Assembly (NCBI GenBank): GCA_021229015.1
Contig: CM037788.1
Location: 47,035,520 to 47,099,519, forward strand
Source: Solen grandis
Taxonomy: Eukaryota > Mollusca > Bivalvia > Adapedonta > Solenidae
Reading direction: 5' to 3'
Length of the DNA: 64,000 nucleotides
The notes under the pieces: model-generated
The model's database searches: none
Seen by the model: the letters and a program-made list of their open reading frames with translations, nothing else
Told to the model about the DNA's origin: nothing
Made by a program: the position numbers and the translations under genes
In this document: positions 19,153 through 31,778 of the stretch, piece after piece
How positions within the stretch are numbered: the first letter of the stretch is position 1
Layout of the letters: the number at the start of each line of letters is the position of its first letter

Positions 19153-19388
19153 GCGGGAAAAAAAAAGTTGTTTGTTTTCACTAACATCGCTGAAAAAATA
19201 GGGTCGGTAGGTCGGCTAAACTTTTTTTTATATTTTTAACTTTTTTCCATTTGTATCTTATTTTTAGAGGAGATGACGAAAAACAGCTTTTTTCCAACCG
19301 CAATAGCCCGAAAACTACGAAAAAGTGGTCGATACAAAAAAATAGGATCGGTCGGATTAGTCGAAACAAGTAACTTTTTTATTACGCC
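19153..19388. repeat. MITE, copy 1 (related copy at 47215-47385)
   Basis: The ends GGCGGGAAAAAAAAAGTTG and AACTTTTTTATTACGCC are imperfect inverted repeats. The interior AAAAATAGGGTCGGTAGGTCG is shared with 47215-47385. Confidence 0.65.
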
Positions 19389-21970
19389 TTTTTATTGATT
19401 TGACACGTTATTTCCTTGACATCATTTCCTTTATTAAACCATGATTTCAGAGGATAAATGTACAGCTACAGATTTGTATGAATATTGGAATTGTTATATT
19501 TAATACACATACAGAACAAGGAGTAATTTGATGATAATATCGTATTGAGATAACAAGAGACTGTAAATGAGCCGAAAAACGCTTTCCAAATTCCAACTGG
19601 AATAACAGAAACGTTTTCGGTATGTTTCACAGAATCTAGATCCCCTTTTTCTGAAGGAATGTTCCCAAACCTAACTAGGATAACACATATATCAGTGCAA
19701 ATAATCAATGAAGATCAGAATGAGTATCAGTAAACTATTGATAAGTTGTTTCTTCCAGTATGTCTGTGGAAAATGACACCATTCAATGACGTGCACACTT
19801 CAGCATAAATCCGCCTTAAGTTGTGTCGCTTGTTACCGCTGTGGATATTGGAACGTTTTGCAAAAGTGATTAGGTAAGGGCGAAAATTAAATAATTTGAC
19901 GTATTACATGCTGGTCTGTAAATTTGAACATTGAGAAAGAGTGGGATAAAGTGAAATAGTTTTGTTTTCTCTACTAGGTGCAGTCAACACGTTTATTATA
20001 TAATTATTTTGCTGAAATCTAATTATTTATTCTAACGCACTTGAGAAAGAAAATATGGACCCTAATTGACTGTCGCCCTAAAATTTGCAACGGTAAAAGT
20101 GCCATACTTTCTGCTCTGCCAAATCGCCGCAAATTTGCGTAAGGACGTTTACGGCATTTGTTGCATCGATATACATACTGATGAAAATGAAATGGTATCT
20201 GCTGAAGATGAAATAACCACTTTAGCAAAATGAAAAGGGCACAAGAGATTGAAATGAATAATCTCTTAAATTTAAAACTTAGATATTGACTCTGTCAAAT
20301 TTCGATACGGTCATCAATATACGTCAATAAGATATTTTTTTTTGGTTTTTATACTTAGGTAATCATTACAAAAGCTTTAATTCCTATGTGATTAATTACA
20401 GTATGTAACCGAAAAATATTTCATACCTTTTTATTGTAAAAAAATGTAAACGGCTAAGCGGATGTCAAAACAAACAAACAAAAATTGCTAGAATTTTTGT
20501 AAAGAAATATTCACAGAAAAAATATTATTTTACATCTGTAAAAACGCTTTTGAGACAATCCACTTTCAATACACGGGGTCACTGAGTAAAAGATAGAAAT
20601 TCATGTTGAAAACAAATTTGTCACAAGAAGCAGATGACTTGATTGTAAATTGATTAAGCTAGTGAAAAATCAAAATTATTCCAGTTGATATACCTAAAAA
20701 AGAATTTAAAATATCTCATAATCCTCCAACTTGCAAATATTTACACAGTCGTCTGCATTCGTGTGATAATGATTGCGATTTAATCGTTTGGAAGGCGTCT
20801 CAATAAAAAGTTCAATTCTTCCTTAGATGAAAAAGTATATTTTAAAAACGGGGTTCTATCAAATTAACCATTACAACATCCTAGTTTTGAAATTTCACAA
20901 GAATTTCATGTGCGATGAAAATGGCGCGCGCAGAACCATGAAATAAATGTTTTCTGAAATTAAAAAAATCTATTCCTCATAAATTTCAATATAATTCAGT
21001 ACAAAAACATAATGAGAAGGGGTTGAAATATCCATTATATTTTGGTTATTAAAAAATAGGCACTAAACCGGATGTAGAACTAGTCACGGCCTATTTCTTG
21101 AAAATCGGAGGTAGATTCGTGCAAAGGTGATGAGATATATGCACGTTCAGTGATTCCGTGGAACTCCTACTGTATATCCAAACTCAACGCAGTAGTAACC
21201 CCCCACCCCCACCTTCTCCTTACAGTTGTAGATAACCACTGCCACCACAAGTAAAAATTAACAGAATTTAGCTATTTTTTCTTTCTTTTTTTTTCAAAAA
21301 AAAAATTAAAAAAAATATATATATATACTGCGAGTGTCATATCTCTAAGTATATTTTCTTAAATAAGCATCCAATATCGCCTCGTGGTAAAAAAAAGAAA
21401 TCATTTAAAAAATATTTTTGTTGTTGCGACAGCAGACGGAGTCGCCATTTTCCATCATCACTTGACATTTGTGACGGCAGTGATTTTTTTTTTTTTTTTT
21501 TGCTTGCAAGGGAGATCACTGTGTGGAGTTTGCTGTATGTATAGGTTAATGTTTGTTATCGAGGGTTTAACAAGCTCGGCGCAGCCGAGCGAACGGTTTA
21601 ACTTAATGTATGGAATTATGTTTTGACGATACTGTCCTAGTCCCCGCCCATAAATTCCCGCCTTTGACGAACCAACCAATCAAATATGCTACTAGATTGC
21701 TCATGCAAATTTAATTTCAAATGTGGCTCGTGTCAAAAAATAGACATGATGCAAGCTCATAATGACATGGAAGCGACAATTGCTATATGTTAATCTCTTA
21801 GTGGGATATTGAATTATGTTAAAAACCTAAAACTGAAGTAGCGCCTGCTACAATGACGTCTACCGAGATGAAGACACCAACCAAAAGTGACGAAAATGCA
21901 AGATGCTAAAGTTCCAAACTAAAAAAAATGTGATAGTCACGTGTGTTCAGCATAACATAATTTGGCTGAC
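19389..21970. other. Intergenic sequence with one dispersed repeat piece
   Basis: 19844-20015 (TTTTGCAAAAGTGATTAGG ... CTACTAGGTGCAGTCAA) recurs at 52705-52862. Otherwise there are only simple repeats: a T run at 21485-21502 and TA/AT tracts at 21300-21330. Confidence 0.5.
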
Positions 21971-21972
21971 TA

Positions 21973-22093
21973 ACTCGTTCCCTCGAGATAATAAGCCGTT
22001 CCCTCGAGATAATTAACTCGTTCCCTCGACTTATTATCTCGTTCTCTCGAGATAATAAGTCATTCCCTCGACTTATTATCTCGTTCTCTCGAC
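21973..22093. repeat. Tandem palindromic CTCGAGATAATAAG units
   Basis: Five to six units of CGTTCCCTCGAGATAATAAG and its reverse form alternate, giving local inverted repeats. Confidence 0.85.
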
Positions 22094-22525
22094 ATAAAAA
22101 AGAGAAATGCGTTTCACCTCTATGCCACCGTAGTGTTGTGTTGCTATTGAATCAGTGTTTATTGAGTGCATGCAAGATGAAGATGTGACAATTAATATTT
22201 TCTTTAAATGCGAGGCCAAATCTGAAAGCCTTTTGCAAATAGTATTCTTTATATGAAATGTATAAGGGAATGAAGTTAACAGATAACTTTTTGCCGGAAT
22301 CCATCGAAATTGGATAAATATAATATAGTTGGTTCTTTGTATTTGTCAAAAATACGTCTACTCTTCTGGGGGTACCTCGACTAACCTCGCTGCCACGTTA
22401 AAAGATTGTTTCAAAGCAACGAAATCGATTTTTTGTCCCCATTTTAACTTCACGGGTCCTATTATTTATATTTGAGAGTTATCCAATTTATATTAAACAA
22501 TTAAATTCACTCTTATTCAATAAAT

Positions 22526-22611
22526 ATGTTGATTTTCCAGAGGGAAATAATACAATAAACAATTAAATTTACTCTTATTGTTTACTGTATTAATCTCTGG
22601 AAAATCAACAT
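22526..22611. repeat. Fold-back element with arms of about 35 bp
   Basis: ATGTTGATTTTCCAGAG at 22526-22542 is exactly complementary to 22595-22611. The inner stem continues through TAATACAATAAACAA. Confidence 0.85.
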
Positions 22612-22790
22612 ACATGTATTTATATTCAATTTATATTTCGAATTTATGTTGCGTGACGTTTATACAAACGCTCGGGAGGAAGACGCTGTAGTCTGGCGTG
22701 CGTTTAAACGATGGGTTTCACGTATTTATGCAGCATAATGTCCACGTGAAAAACATGGGCTAAGACAACTAAATAGTTGTGTGCAGTATT

Positions 22791-24045
22791 TTCACCGTAT
22801 GGGAGCAACACCGGATATTGGTACTAAGCGAAGCGAGAAAAAGTCGAGAGAAGCTTGACCAAAGGGTAAGTTTTATCGAAATAATCACGTTTTTTTGAAG
22901 GGTCTGACATGCACGATCATATATGTATTTATCCAATTTCAGCTTAATAATTGCATGTCTGGTCATTTTTTCCCGCAGTTATCCATTATTTATGTAGATT
23001 TTATTTTACTGTACGGCGGCTTAGAAATTAGTGATAACAGGATGTACGGCATACTACTATTGTAATGTACGGCATATTGCATCGAAATCAAACGAAAACT
23101 CCACTGTTTTCCTGAAAAACGAGTGTTGCCTTAGTATGCAAATTTGCCAATTCCTCTATTCTTTACGTTACTTTCTAATTAGTCATATCCAAATGTTCAC
23201 GTTTACACATGGTACGCCTACACCAATATTGAACATTTTCAATAAATCCCGACAGTGAATTTATTCACACATCGACCGAATGTTACAGTAAATCTCACGC
23301 GGAAATCGTTTTCCGCGAAACCACGATTGACAAATATTCACCTCAACACGCCCAGGTTTTAATATGTCATTCTATAAGGCGTTTCACCATGTACAAAATT
23401 ATACATTTTTGTGCAAAACAACTTAATTCTTTATGGAATGACACTGTTTATATTGCCTAAAAAGCATTTAAGTAATTGTTCCTTTTTGGTGACTTAAGTT
23501 TTCATTGTGTGCACGATAGAGTGTCGTAATTGTACTTTTATATTGTGGAAGATATAAAAAATAAGAAGCCATACAACTCCTATTTGTGGAATATCAACAA
23601 TCCGTACATAACAAATAAGCCGCCGTACAGTAAAAGAGAATGATGATGATAATAATAAGAATTTGTCGTTGATTAGAATCAAAACTAGGAATAAGTTACA
23701 TCTACATACATATTAGATAACTGCGTGTAAAAATTGACCAGACATGCAATTATTGAGCTGAAATTAACTATTTTAAAGGGAATGAAGTTGACAGATATAA
23801 CTATTTTGCCGGTAAGAGATAACATGTTTTAAGAGCGATATAAAGTATATGACAGTGTTTCAGAATAATTTTAGGTTTGGTAGACGGCGGAACTTGTTAT
23901 GGATGAATACATATATGATCGTGCATGTCAGTTTCTTAAAAACATGATAATTTCGATAAAATTTACCCTTTGGTCAAGCTTCTCTCGACTTTTCCTCGCT
24001 TCGCTTTTGTAGTACAAGTATCCGGTTTCGCTCCCATACGGTGAA
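22791..24045. repeat. Large inverted-repeat (fold-back) element
   Basis: The left arm 22791-23023 (TTCACCGTATGGGAGC ... TGTACGGCGGCTTA) is the reverse complement of the right arm 23614-24045 (TAAGCCGCCGTACAG ... GCTCCCATACGGTGAA). The right arm is about 200 bp longer, with an interior insertion that includes GGGAATGAAGTTGACAGAT, also seen at about 22266. The centre of about 590 bp has no transposase ORF, so this is a non-autonomous element. Confidence 0.85.
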
Positions 24046-24400
24046 TAAGTGAGGCTCCTTGCGTCATTCGTACCCGATTCAATGTTAATATTACCACACG
24101 GGCAAAATAGATAGATAGGTTATTTTTCATGTGTATTTCGACACATACACAATACAGTCATCCATGCATCACGTGAAGGAATACAAAATGATTTAATTCA
24201 AAGCAAATAATAAATTTCGAAAAAGATTATGAACGAAAGTTTGCCGTGTATTAGCGGCATGTGGACACTGCTATAACATACACTATCTATATCAATGAGT
24301 AATATCGAGAATGAACACACTGGTCGTTAGCATGAACATTTATAAAATCATATTATAAGATTATTATTAGGTTAATTTCTAAGAACATTTGATAAAATTT
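24046..24400. other. Intergenic sequence
   Basis: A short GATA run at about 24109-24118; nothing else recognised. Confidence 0.4.
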
Positions 24401-24404
24401 AGTT

Positions 24405-25200
24405 ACGTTTTATATTTGCCTCTGTAATAAATCGAGCTAAATTGACAAGAATTGACTTATTACTAGCTTTTTACAATATTATTCAATAAATTTGTAAGGT
24501 CGCAGTCTATATATCTTTTAATATATTTTTGTCTTATGTCATTAAATCTGTTACATTTAATAATGAAATGAAACTCATTTTCTATTTCCCAACTTTCACA
24601 CAACTGACACACCCTCTCACTTCTATGTATTCTTTCTCTTCCAAATCTGCCGGTCTGAGTTCATAAACTATGAGAAGAAATTCGTATTGTTATACATTGT
24701 CTCCATTTCTTACTTATAATAATATTTAAATACTTTCCTTCACTAAAGTTGTCTTTTAGATAAACATAAATAGTGTTAAGGACATTGATTAACTGTATAT
24801 CTGTGTACCATTTTTGATAAAAGCAATCAATTATTCTTTGTTGAAAACAACTTATAATTTTTTTTACATGTATATCTTGTGGATTTCTCCAAACGTATGA
24901 AAACCCATGATCATCTAGCATAACTTAATTTTTTAACCAGTTATTACATCTTTTTTCACGCCCAATAGTTGGTCAACATGTTTTAGTATACTATTTTCAG
25001 TATTGATTATATTATTGTACAGTATTGACCTATATTTAATCATTTGTACATATCTACAGATATATATTGGGTAACGACCAAGTTCGCCATATACAGCATC
25101 GTTACATGAGTTTTGTCTGACCCCCAATATCATTTTGCAATAGTTTAGATGTATCTGTTCCAATTCTTTTGACTTGTGAACCCCCATATGGGACAAGCAT
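24405..25200 (-). mobile_element. LINE (Jockey/CR1-like) ORF2 C-terminal fragment, decayed
   Basis: Read on the minus strand, open pieces at 25196-24933 and 24921-24661 and a third frame down to about 24430 encode the C-terminal region of a non-LTR retrotransposon polyprotein. It shows LEQIHLNYCKMILGVR, then YGELGRYPI, and finally C-x2-C...H-x4-C (VCQLC ... FHFIIKC) after a TGRFG block. That Cys/His arrangement after a degenerate RNase H-like region is typical of these LINEs. The frame is broken at least twice; no endonuclease or polymerase domain is present, so this is a 5'-truncated dead copy. Confidence 0.7.
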
Positions 25201-25255
25201 AATTAGTAATAGATACCACAAATGCATCAATTAAATGCATAGCTGTATTTATAAA

Positions 25256-25527
25256 ATATTATAATATTATGAAACAATATAACATTATAAAACATTATAA
25301 CATTATAAAACATTATAACATTATAAAACAATATAACATTATAAAACATTATAACATTATAAAACAATATAACATTATAAAACAATATAACATTATAAAA
25401 CATTATAACATTATAAAACAATATAACATGATTATAAAACAATATAACATTATAAAACATTATAAAACAATATAACATTATAAAACATTATAACATTATA
25501 AAACATTATAACATTATAAAACAATAT
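25256..25527. repeat. AT-rich minisatellite (AACATTATAAAAC)n
   Basis: Units of 13-14 bases alternate CATTATAAAA and CAATATAA. Both strands stay open for about 70-80 codons only because of the repeat; these are not genes. Confidence 0.95.
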
Positions 25528-26016
25528 ATTCATTGCTTTAAGAAAGCACTGGTTGTTCGTATGTAAAAAAACCAGTGTAATTAAAACAACTCCTAAATAA
25601 TTAAAGTTATCGACAACGTCAAGACTATCTAGAGTCATTATAAAATCATTTTTCATCTCTGAATATGACCTGTTTTCCGAAAAACAGCAATTTGTTTTTT
25701 TGCGGTATTAACTTCAAGTCTCCATTTACTGCAATATACCCAATATTATACAGCCCAAGTTTAACCAGTGCATTTTGTTAGCATCATATCACACGTCTTA
25801 GATTTGTGATCTGATTTTTCTTTCAATTCGTTTCTAATTCCTGTATAATGTTTTAAATTCTGCTGTGCAGGTCGCAATAAAACTATTGTTATTCACAGCA
25901 ATTATAAATGAGTCCATTCCTGCAACTACTATCATCCCCCGTGAAATGAAAAACATTTAAACACATCTTTAAACATGTGACAGCAGTGAGTCCATTTTAA
26001 TTTTGTGTGTTAAACT
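25528..26016. other. Possible further LINE remnant, no clear domain
   Basis: The minus-strand frame at 25656-25540 (LDSLDVVDNFNYLGVV) resembles the segment that precedes the LINE C terminus at 24405-25200, so the minisatellite may have expanded inside that LINE. Confidence 0.45.
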
Positions 26017-26243
26017 TGGTTTATTATTATTATTTAACGCCATTTTATGCCACCAGAGGCTAACGGATGGACAGTTTTCCCGGGATATTGACAGCACTGT
26101 TGTTAACTATGTACAGCGGTGGCAACGAATTACTATCAGAAAAAAAGTGTAAGTCAGTCATCACGAGATCGTGTCCAACCCCAGTGGGGATCGAACCAAC
26201 AGCCATCAGCTTCAAGTCAAGCACCACCAAGGCCGATTTATTC
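26017..26243 (-). repeat. tRNA-derived SINE with (TAA)n tail
   Basis: On the minus strand it begins with a tRNA-like head (box B GGTTCGATCCC at 26171-26181), continues through a body with GTTAGCCTCTGGTGGC and ends GGCGTTAAATAATAATAATA. The structure is a complete short SINE. Confidence 0.7.
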
Positions 26244-26384
26244 ATTTGAAACCCATAGTTATAGCTCATATCTTTTCAGACGAATCCCAACAGTGAAAAA
26301 CATTATCATAATTTCACGCGGTTTTTTTCTTGTGTGTACATAAAAAATGAAATGGTAGCAATGTCTGATGTATGAAATATATTT

Positions 26385-28190
26385 AAATGAATCTGTATAA
26401 AGTCGTCCCTTTTTATGGGGTTATATCTATATAAAGTCGTATTTTTTAGGGGTTATATCTGTTTAAAGTTGTGCATTATGAAGGGTTACATCTGTATAAC
26501 GCCGTGCATTATGAGGAGTTACATCTATATAGGTTGTCCTTTTTTAGGGGTTATATCTGTATAAAGTCGTGCATTATGAGGAGTTATCTGTATAAGCGTC
26601 CTTTTTTAGGGGTTATATCTGTATAAAATCATGCTATTTTAAAAGTGTTATATCTGTATGATGTCGTGCATCATGAGGGGTTGCATTTGTATAAAGTCGT
26701 ATTTGTATAAAGCCGTGCTTTTTTATGGGTTATAATTGTATAACGTCGTACATTATGAGGGGTTACATCTATATAGGTTGTCCTTTTTTAGGGGTTATAT
26801 CTGTATAAAGTCGTGCATAGAGTTCTGCCTTTTTTGGGGATCTATTTAAAAGTGTTATATGGGGTTGTATAAAGTCGTGATTTTTAGGGGTTATATCTCT
26901 GTAAAGTCGTGCATTATGAGGGGTTACATTTGTATAAAGACGTGCTTTTTTATGGGTTTTATCTATGTAATGTCGTATTTTTTGGAGGTTATATCTATAT
27001 AAAGTCGTGCATTATAATGGGTTAAATCTGTATAAATTCAGTTTTTTGGTAACATCTGTATAAAGCGTGGTTTTTAGGTTTATCTTATAAACGTATTTTT
27101 GGGGTTATATCTGTATAAAGTTGTGCTTTACGAGGGGTAACATCTGTATAAATTCAGGTTTTTTAAGTGTTATATCTGTAAAAAGTCGTGCATTATGTGG
27201 GGTTACATCTGTATAAAGCCGTGCGTTTTGATAGGTTTTATCTTTAATCTATATAAAGTCGTATTTTAAGGGGTTATATCTGTATATAATCGTGTATTAT
27301 GAGGGGTTACATTTCTGTTTAAAGTCTTGGTTTTTAGGGGATATATCTGTATAAATCGTGCATTATGGGTATAAATCGTGCATTATGAGCGGTTACATTT
27401 GTATAAAGCCGTGCGTTTTGATGAGTTATATCTATATAAAGTCGTATTTTAAGGGGTTATATCTGTAGAAAATCGTGTATTATGAGGGGTTACATCTGTT
27501 TGAAGTCTTGCTTTTTAGGGGTTATATCTGTATAAATTCGTGCATTATGAGGGGTTACATCTGTATAAAGGTGTCCTTTTTTAGGGGTTATATCTGTTTT
27601 TTAAAGGTGTCTTAAGTTTGGTCCTTTTTTTGGTTTTGTATAAACCTTTTTAAACATTATGTGGGGGGTACATCTGTATAAAGTCGTGCTTTTTATGGGT
27701 TATATCTGTATAAAGTCGTGCTTTTTGAGGTTATATCTCTATGCATTATGAGAGGAGGTTACATTTGCATAATGTCGTGCATTATGAGGGGTAACATCTG
27801 TATATAGTTTTCCTTTTTTAGGGGTTATATCAGTATAAGGTCGTGGTTTATGAGGGGTTACATCTGTATAAATTCGTACTTTTTAGGGGTTATATCTGTA
27901 TAAATTCGTGCATTATGAGGGGTTACGTCTGTATAAAATCGTGCATTAAGATGGGATACATCTGTATAAAGCCCTGCTTTCGTATGGGTTATATTTGTAT
28001 AAAGTCGCGCATTATGAGGTTTTAAGTCGTGCTTTTAAGGGTCTATATCTGTATACAGCCGTGCATTATGGGGGTTAAATCTTTTTAAAGTCTTGCTTTT
28101 TGGGGAGGAATTATATCTGTATAAAGCCGTGCATTATGAGAGGTTATATCTGTATAGAGTCGTGCATTGTTTCCGAGCACGACTTTGTTT
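26385..28190 (+). repeat. 1.8-kb degenerate minisatellite, about 37-bp units
   Basis: Roughly 45 imperfect copies of GGGGTTATATCTGTATAAAG followed by TCGTGC and either ATTATGA or TTTTTA. The array ends with AAGTCGTGC pairing with GCACGACTT at 28154-28187, an inverted final unit. Confidence 0.95.
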
Positions 28191-29308
28191 CACTACAGTG
28201 TATGTACCCTTGTAATATTTCTGATGCACTGGTAAAATAATTCTCTGTAACTTCTAAAAGGTGAACGACGTTAAGGCAACAGATCCAATTGTCACATTAC
28301 ATTTAACACTATGATGCTGCAAATCACCCCTGTCTCGAGGGATTAAAGGCAAATATAAGATTAAATTGATATATATATACATATGTGTGTATTGAGTATG
28401 CGACAATATTCCTAATCGTATATCTGCATCAATGCACTATTTACACAACACATATTTTCTAGAAACTTAAGTAATATTAAGCTAAACATATCACACAGGG
28501 TTTGTTTTGTGGCTCAAATTCTTGCTTCCGCCCCTCTTTCTCTCTTTGCAACCTTTTAGTTTAATTGAAAGGTTCCTTTTTTTCTTGCAATACAACGTAT
28601 CCTAGTCTCCTAATGTCAGAGCACATTGCTGCATGTAATTTCAACAGTGTGACATTTAGCCTCGAACACCATTCGTAATGTTGATAACATTTCATCATTT
28701 CCATGCTGCTTGCAATCATAACATCCAAAATTGCTTGGATCATTATGATTATTTAATGATCTGAACTGATAAAAGTGTTGAATCTTAATTAGATTCAGTT
28801 TTGTTTCTCAAAAAGGGGAGAAAAATCGACAGTGCCACCTCTCTCTTCAAAAAATTACATGTAATTTATAATCTTGAAAAATATTGAATTCTGTCAAATC
28901 CAAGCGTGAATAATTTTAAATCACATAAAAAATGCATACTAGTATTCATTTTGTACCCTCAACTCATGGTGTTTAGCTTTTTTTTAAATAATTTTTTTTT
29001 TAAAAAAAACCAAATTAAAAATCAACTTTTTGTTTTAGTTATTAATTTTGCATTGAAAAGACTAATACATAAACAATTAAAAGAAATTTAAATAATGAAG
29101 CAAATTTACTATTGAAACTGTGAATCAATTCGTTGTTAAAGCTACATTTATATACAGAAATGGGTTGAAATATTCATATATCATTTAAGCTCTAATTACT
29201 TTTTAACGTCGATTAGGAAACAAGTTCTTACAACTCATATTTATCCCTCTCACCGATTTCTGTGTTGGACCACTATATTACGCGTGGGATGGTCATGAAA
29301 AATCATTG
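28191..29308. other. Intergenic sequence without recognised features
   Basis: Short TA/TG microsatellite at about 28369-28391. No gene is seen. Confidence 0.5.
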
Positions 29309-29381
29309 CCCAAAACGAGAGGTTCGAACCCATAATGTTCGGACTCGCAGTCGGGTATGTTACCACTGGACCACGGGGCCT
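29309..29381 (-). repeat. tRNA-like sequence (pseudogene or SINE head)
   Basis: On the minus strand it shows GGCCCCGTGGTCCAGTGG (box A) and GGGTTCGAACC (box B), with an anticodon-loop-like CTGCGAG. The acceptor stem does not close and no clear SINE body follows. Confidence 0.5.
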
Positions 29382-30935
29382 TTGATATTATATTTACCTG
29401 ATCACCAGCGATTCGCCTCTATATAATTATTCTTTTTTCTACCGTGGCAACTTTGATTGAATTTTATTTCACGGACCTTGCAAGTTGTTCTGCGGACTGT
29501 GCAGTCAAACTACGGGTCACAGTTATCGGAAAAAGGCACGCAAAATATAATTGTCATTAATACTATACATGTAGATCTACTGTAAATTTTTCTCTTTTCT
29601 TTTTCGATGTTAAGTTTACATACACCAATATTGGTAAAAAGAAAACAGCTGCTACAAGCTGATGTCCTTTTGATTAAGATAAATGGCTGCTGGTAGCGGT
29701 GGTGTTGATTATGACGATGGCGTTTTTGTCGTTAATGATGCTGCTGCTGCTAATCTGGTTAAAATAATAAAACATTTTTCTGTTTACTACATTCTTACGT
29801 CCAAATTTTCTGTTACCTATTCTTGTTATGACTACTATTTTGCATCGCCTAAGATGCTTTGTATCAATGATTTTCTTGTATAACACATGAAAGAATTTAC
29901 TCATACAGAAATCATTATCAGGATCGAACAATTTACATTACATTTTTTATCTATTTTGTCTTATCATATTTATAAAAAAGCAAGTAACAAATATGTTACA
30001 ACGAGCCCTAAAAAATGTTTAAAAACAGCCGTATTCTCCTTTGTCATGATTAAAAAAATACCTTCATTGTAGTTTTAATTCGCGTTTTGTTTCATTTGTG
30101 GCCGTTGATAAACATTTACACGACTTTGACCTTAATCTATTTATTCATACTATTTCAATCCCTTTCTTGTATTTTTGATTGACCTTTCTTTTGTGTCTTA
30201 AAATTTCCTATGTAGAACTCAAGTTTTAAGAACTTGAGATAATTTTTTTTCTTCAGTGTAACGTCATTTATCATTTCAAGTTTTGAAATAGTCATTGCGA
30301 TACATGTACATGTATTAAAATAGGCATAAAGAAAATTGTATTGGAGTGAAAATGATTGCATCTTATCTTTTCACAGTATATATTATTATTATTTATCAGT
30401 CTAGTCGCGTAGATTTCCGAGTAATCGCGTAGATTGCCGAATAGTAGCGTAGATTGTCTTCTTGTCGACTAGTGGTTTCAATAATAGCCCAAGACACATC
30501 GCGTGCTTACTGCTCTTTTAAATACTGCACTCGTCATTTCAAAGAATTGTATAGTTTTAAGGAAATTTTATAGGGACACGATTTTAAGATATAAAATAAA
30601 AGAACAAATTAAAATAAGAGAACTACAGTGGAAGATTTATCATTCAGTATTTTAAATCTTTGCAAAGTTATTAATATTTTTACATCGTTATTCAAAATTT
30701 TAAAAGCATTTTCAGACTGGCAAGTTTTTTTTAAGGAATTCATCATTTCATGCAAATGTTTTTTTTTATTTGTGTTGTTGATTTCTTTGTGCAAATTACA
30801 CCGTATGATACCTTTTGGGGCCACTTCTGTACATTGCATCTCTTTTTTTCTCTCAGATGTTTTGTCCAGAATAATACCGTTCAAATGGCACCAGGAGTTT
30901 GATTTTAGCCCAAAGGTCCTCTAACAACTTGATAT
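29382..30935. other. Intergenic sequence without recognised features
   Basis: The ORFs at 29683-29883 and 30628-30924 are low-complexity and lack any family resemblance. Confidence 0.5.
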
Positions 30936-30939
30936 GGCT

Positions 30940-31475
30940 AACTCGTATCAGAACAATACATTTTAGTACCACGTAACGTATATGTAATTCATAAAAATAC
31001 ATCGTATTAGTACTACGCATAAATGCGACGTGTAAGTTCTACTTATTAGTACTACGTATAAGTACAGGTAATTTGTTAAGCGTTTTAGTACTACTGTAAT
31101 TACCACGTATTAGTACTACGCATACGCACAACGTGTAAGATCAACTTATCAGTACAGCATTTAGGAACTACGTAAAAGTCCTACGTATATGTTCAGCTTA
31201 TAAGTACTACGTATTTGTACTACTTAGAAGGGTACAGCTTATCTGTTCTGCTTATAAGTATTAAGTTTAATTACTAAGTATTTGTAAAAGAATATAAGTA
31301 TTTCACTACTACGTATAAATACAACTTATTTATACTGCAGAAGTTTGTGTTGCGGGAAAAGACTTTGTATTAGTTCTACGTATGAAGTACCACGTATGCA
31401 AAATATTTAACGTATACGTATTACGTTTAGGTCTTACGTATAAAAGCAAGTTATTAGTAAAACTTATAAGTAAAG
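30940..31475. repeat. Degenerate (TTAGTACTACGTATAAG)n repeat
   Basis: About 40 imperfect units built from TACTACGTA, AAGTAC and ACTTAT. The palindrome-like TACGTA core recurs throughout. Confidence 0.85.
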
Positions 31476-31484
31476 AGTACCGTT

Positions 31485-31778
31485 TCCGGCGGCCGAGTGA
31501 TTAGGACGTCCACCTTGGGAGCGGGAGGCCATGGGTTCGATCCCCGGCAGCGACATACCAAAGTCGTAAAAAATGGCACTGTTATAGCTCCCTTGCTATA
31601 AGGATAGTTCCAGGGCTGGTTGGTCCGGTGTCAGGATAATGTATGTATCTGGGTGTGGTATCATGTCACATGTCTACGGCGTGATACTGCAGTATGGCAG
31701 CACTATATCTGTCTCCAAATGACTGAAATACTGTCGGTGAGACGTTTAAACCAACCAACCAACAAACAAACAAACAAT
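31485..31778 (+). repeat. Full-length tRNA-derived SINE
   Basis: Head: GGCCGAGTGATTAGGACGTC (box A) and GGTTCGATCCC (box B). Body: TTGGTCCGGTGTCAGGATAATG and TGGTATCATGTCACATGTC. The 3' end CAAATGACTGAAATACTGTC leads to a (CCAA)(CAAA)n tail. Fragments of the family occur at 18956-19020, 35865-35956 and 39641-39908, so it is the best-represented SINE here. It resembles the V-SINE type known from molluscs (family memory). Confidence 0.85.

Noticed and set aside
25227..25478. 83-codon hydrophobic ORF
   Set aside because: Entirely encoded by an AT-rich minisatellite.
22100..25540. CRISPR-like arrays among the regular repeats
   Set aside because: The repeats are contiguous or palindromic without unique spacers, and the DNA is eukaryotic.
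29309..29381. Functional tRNA gene on the minus strand
   Set aside because: The acceptor stem is unpaired; treated as tRNA-like repeat.
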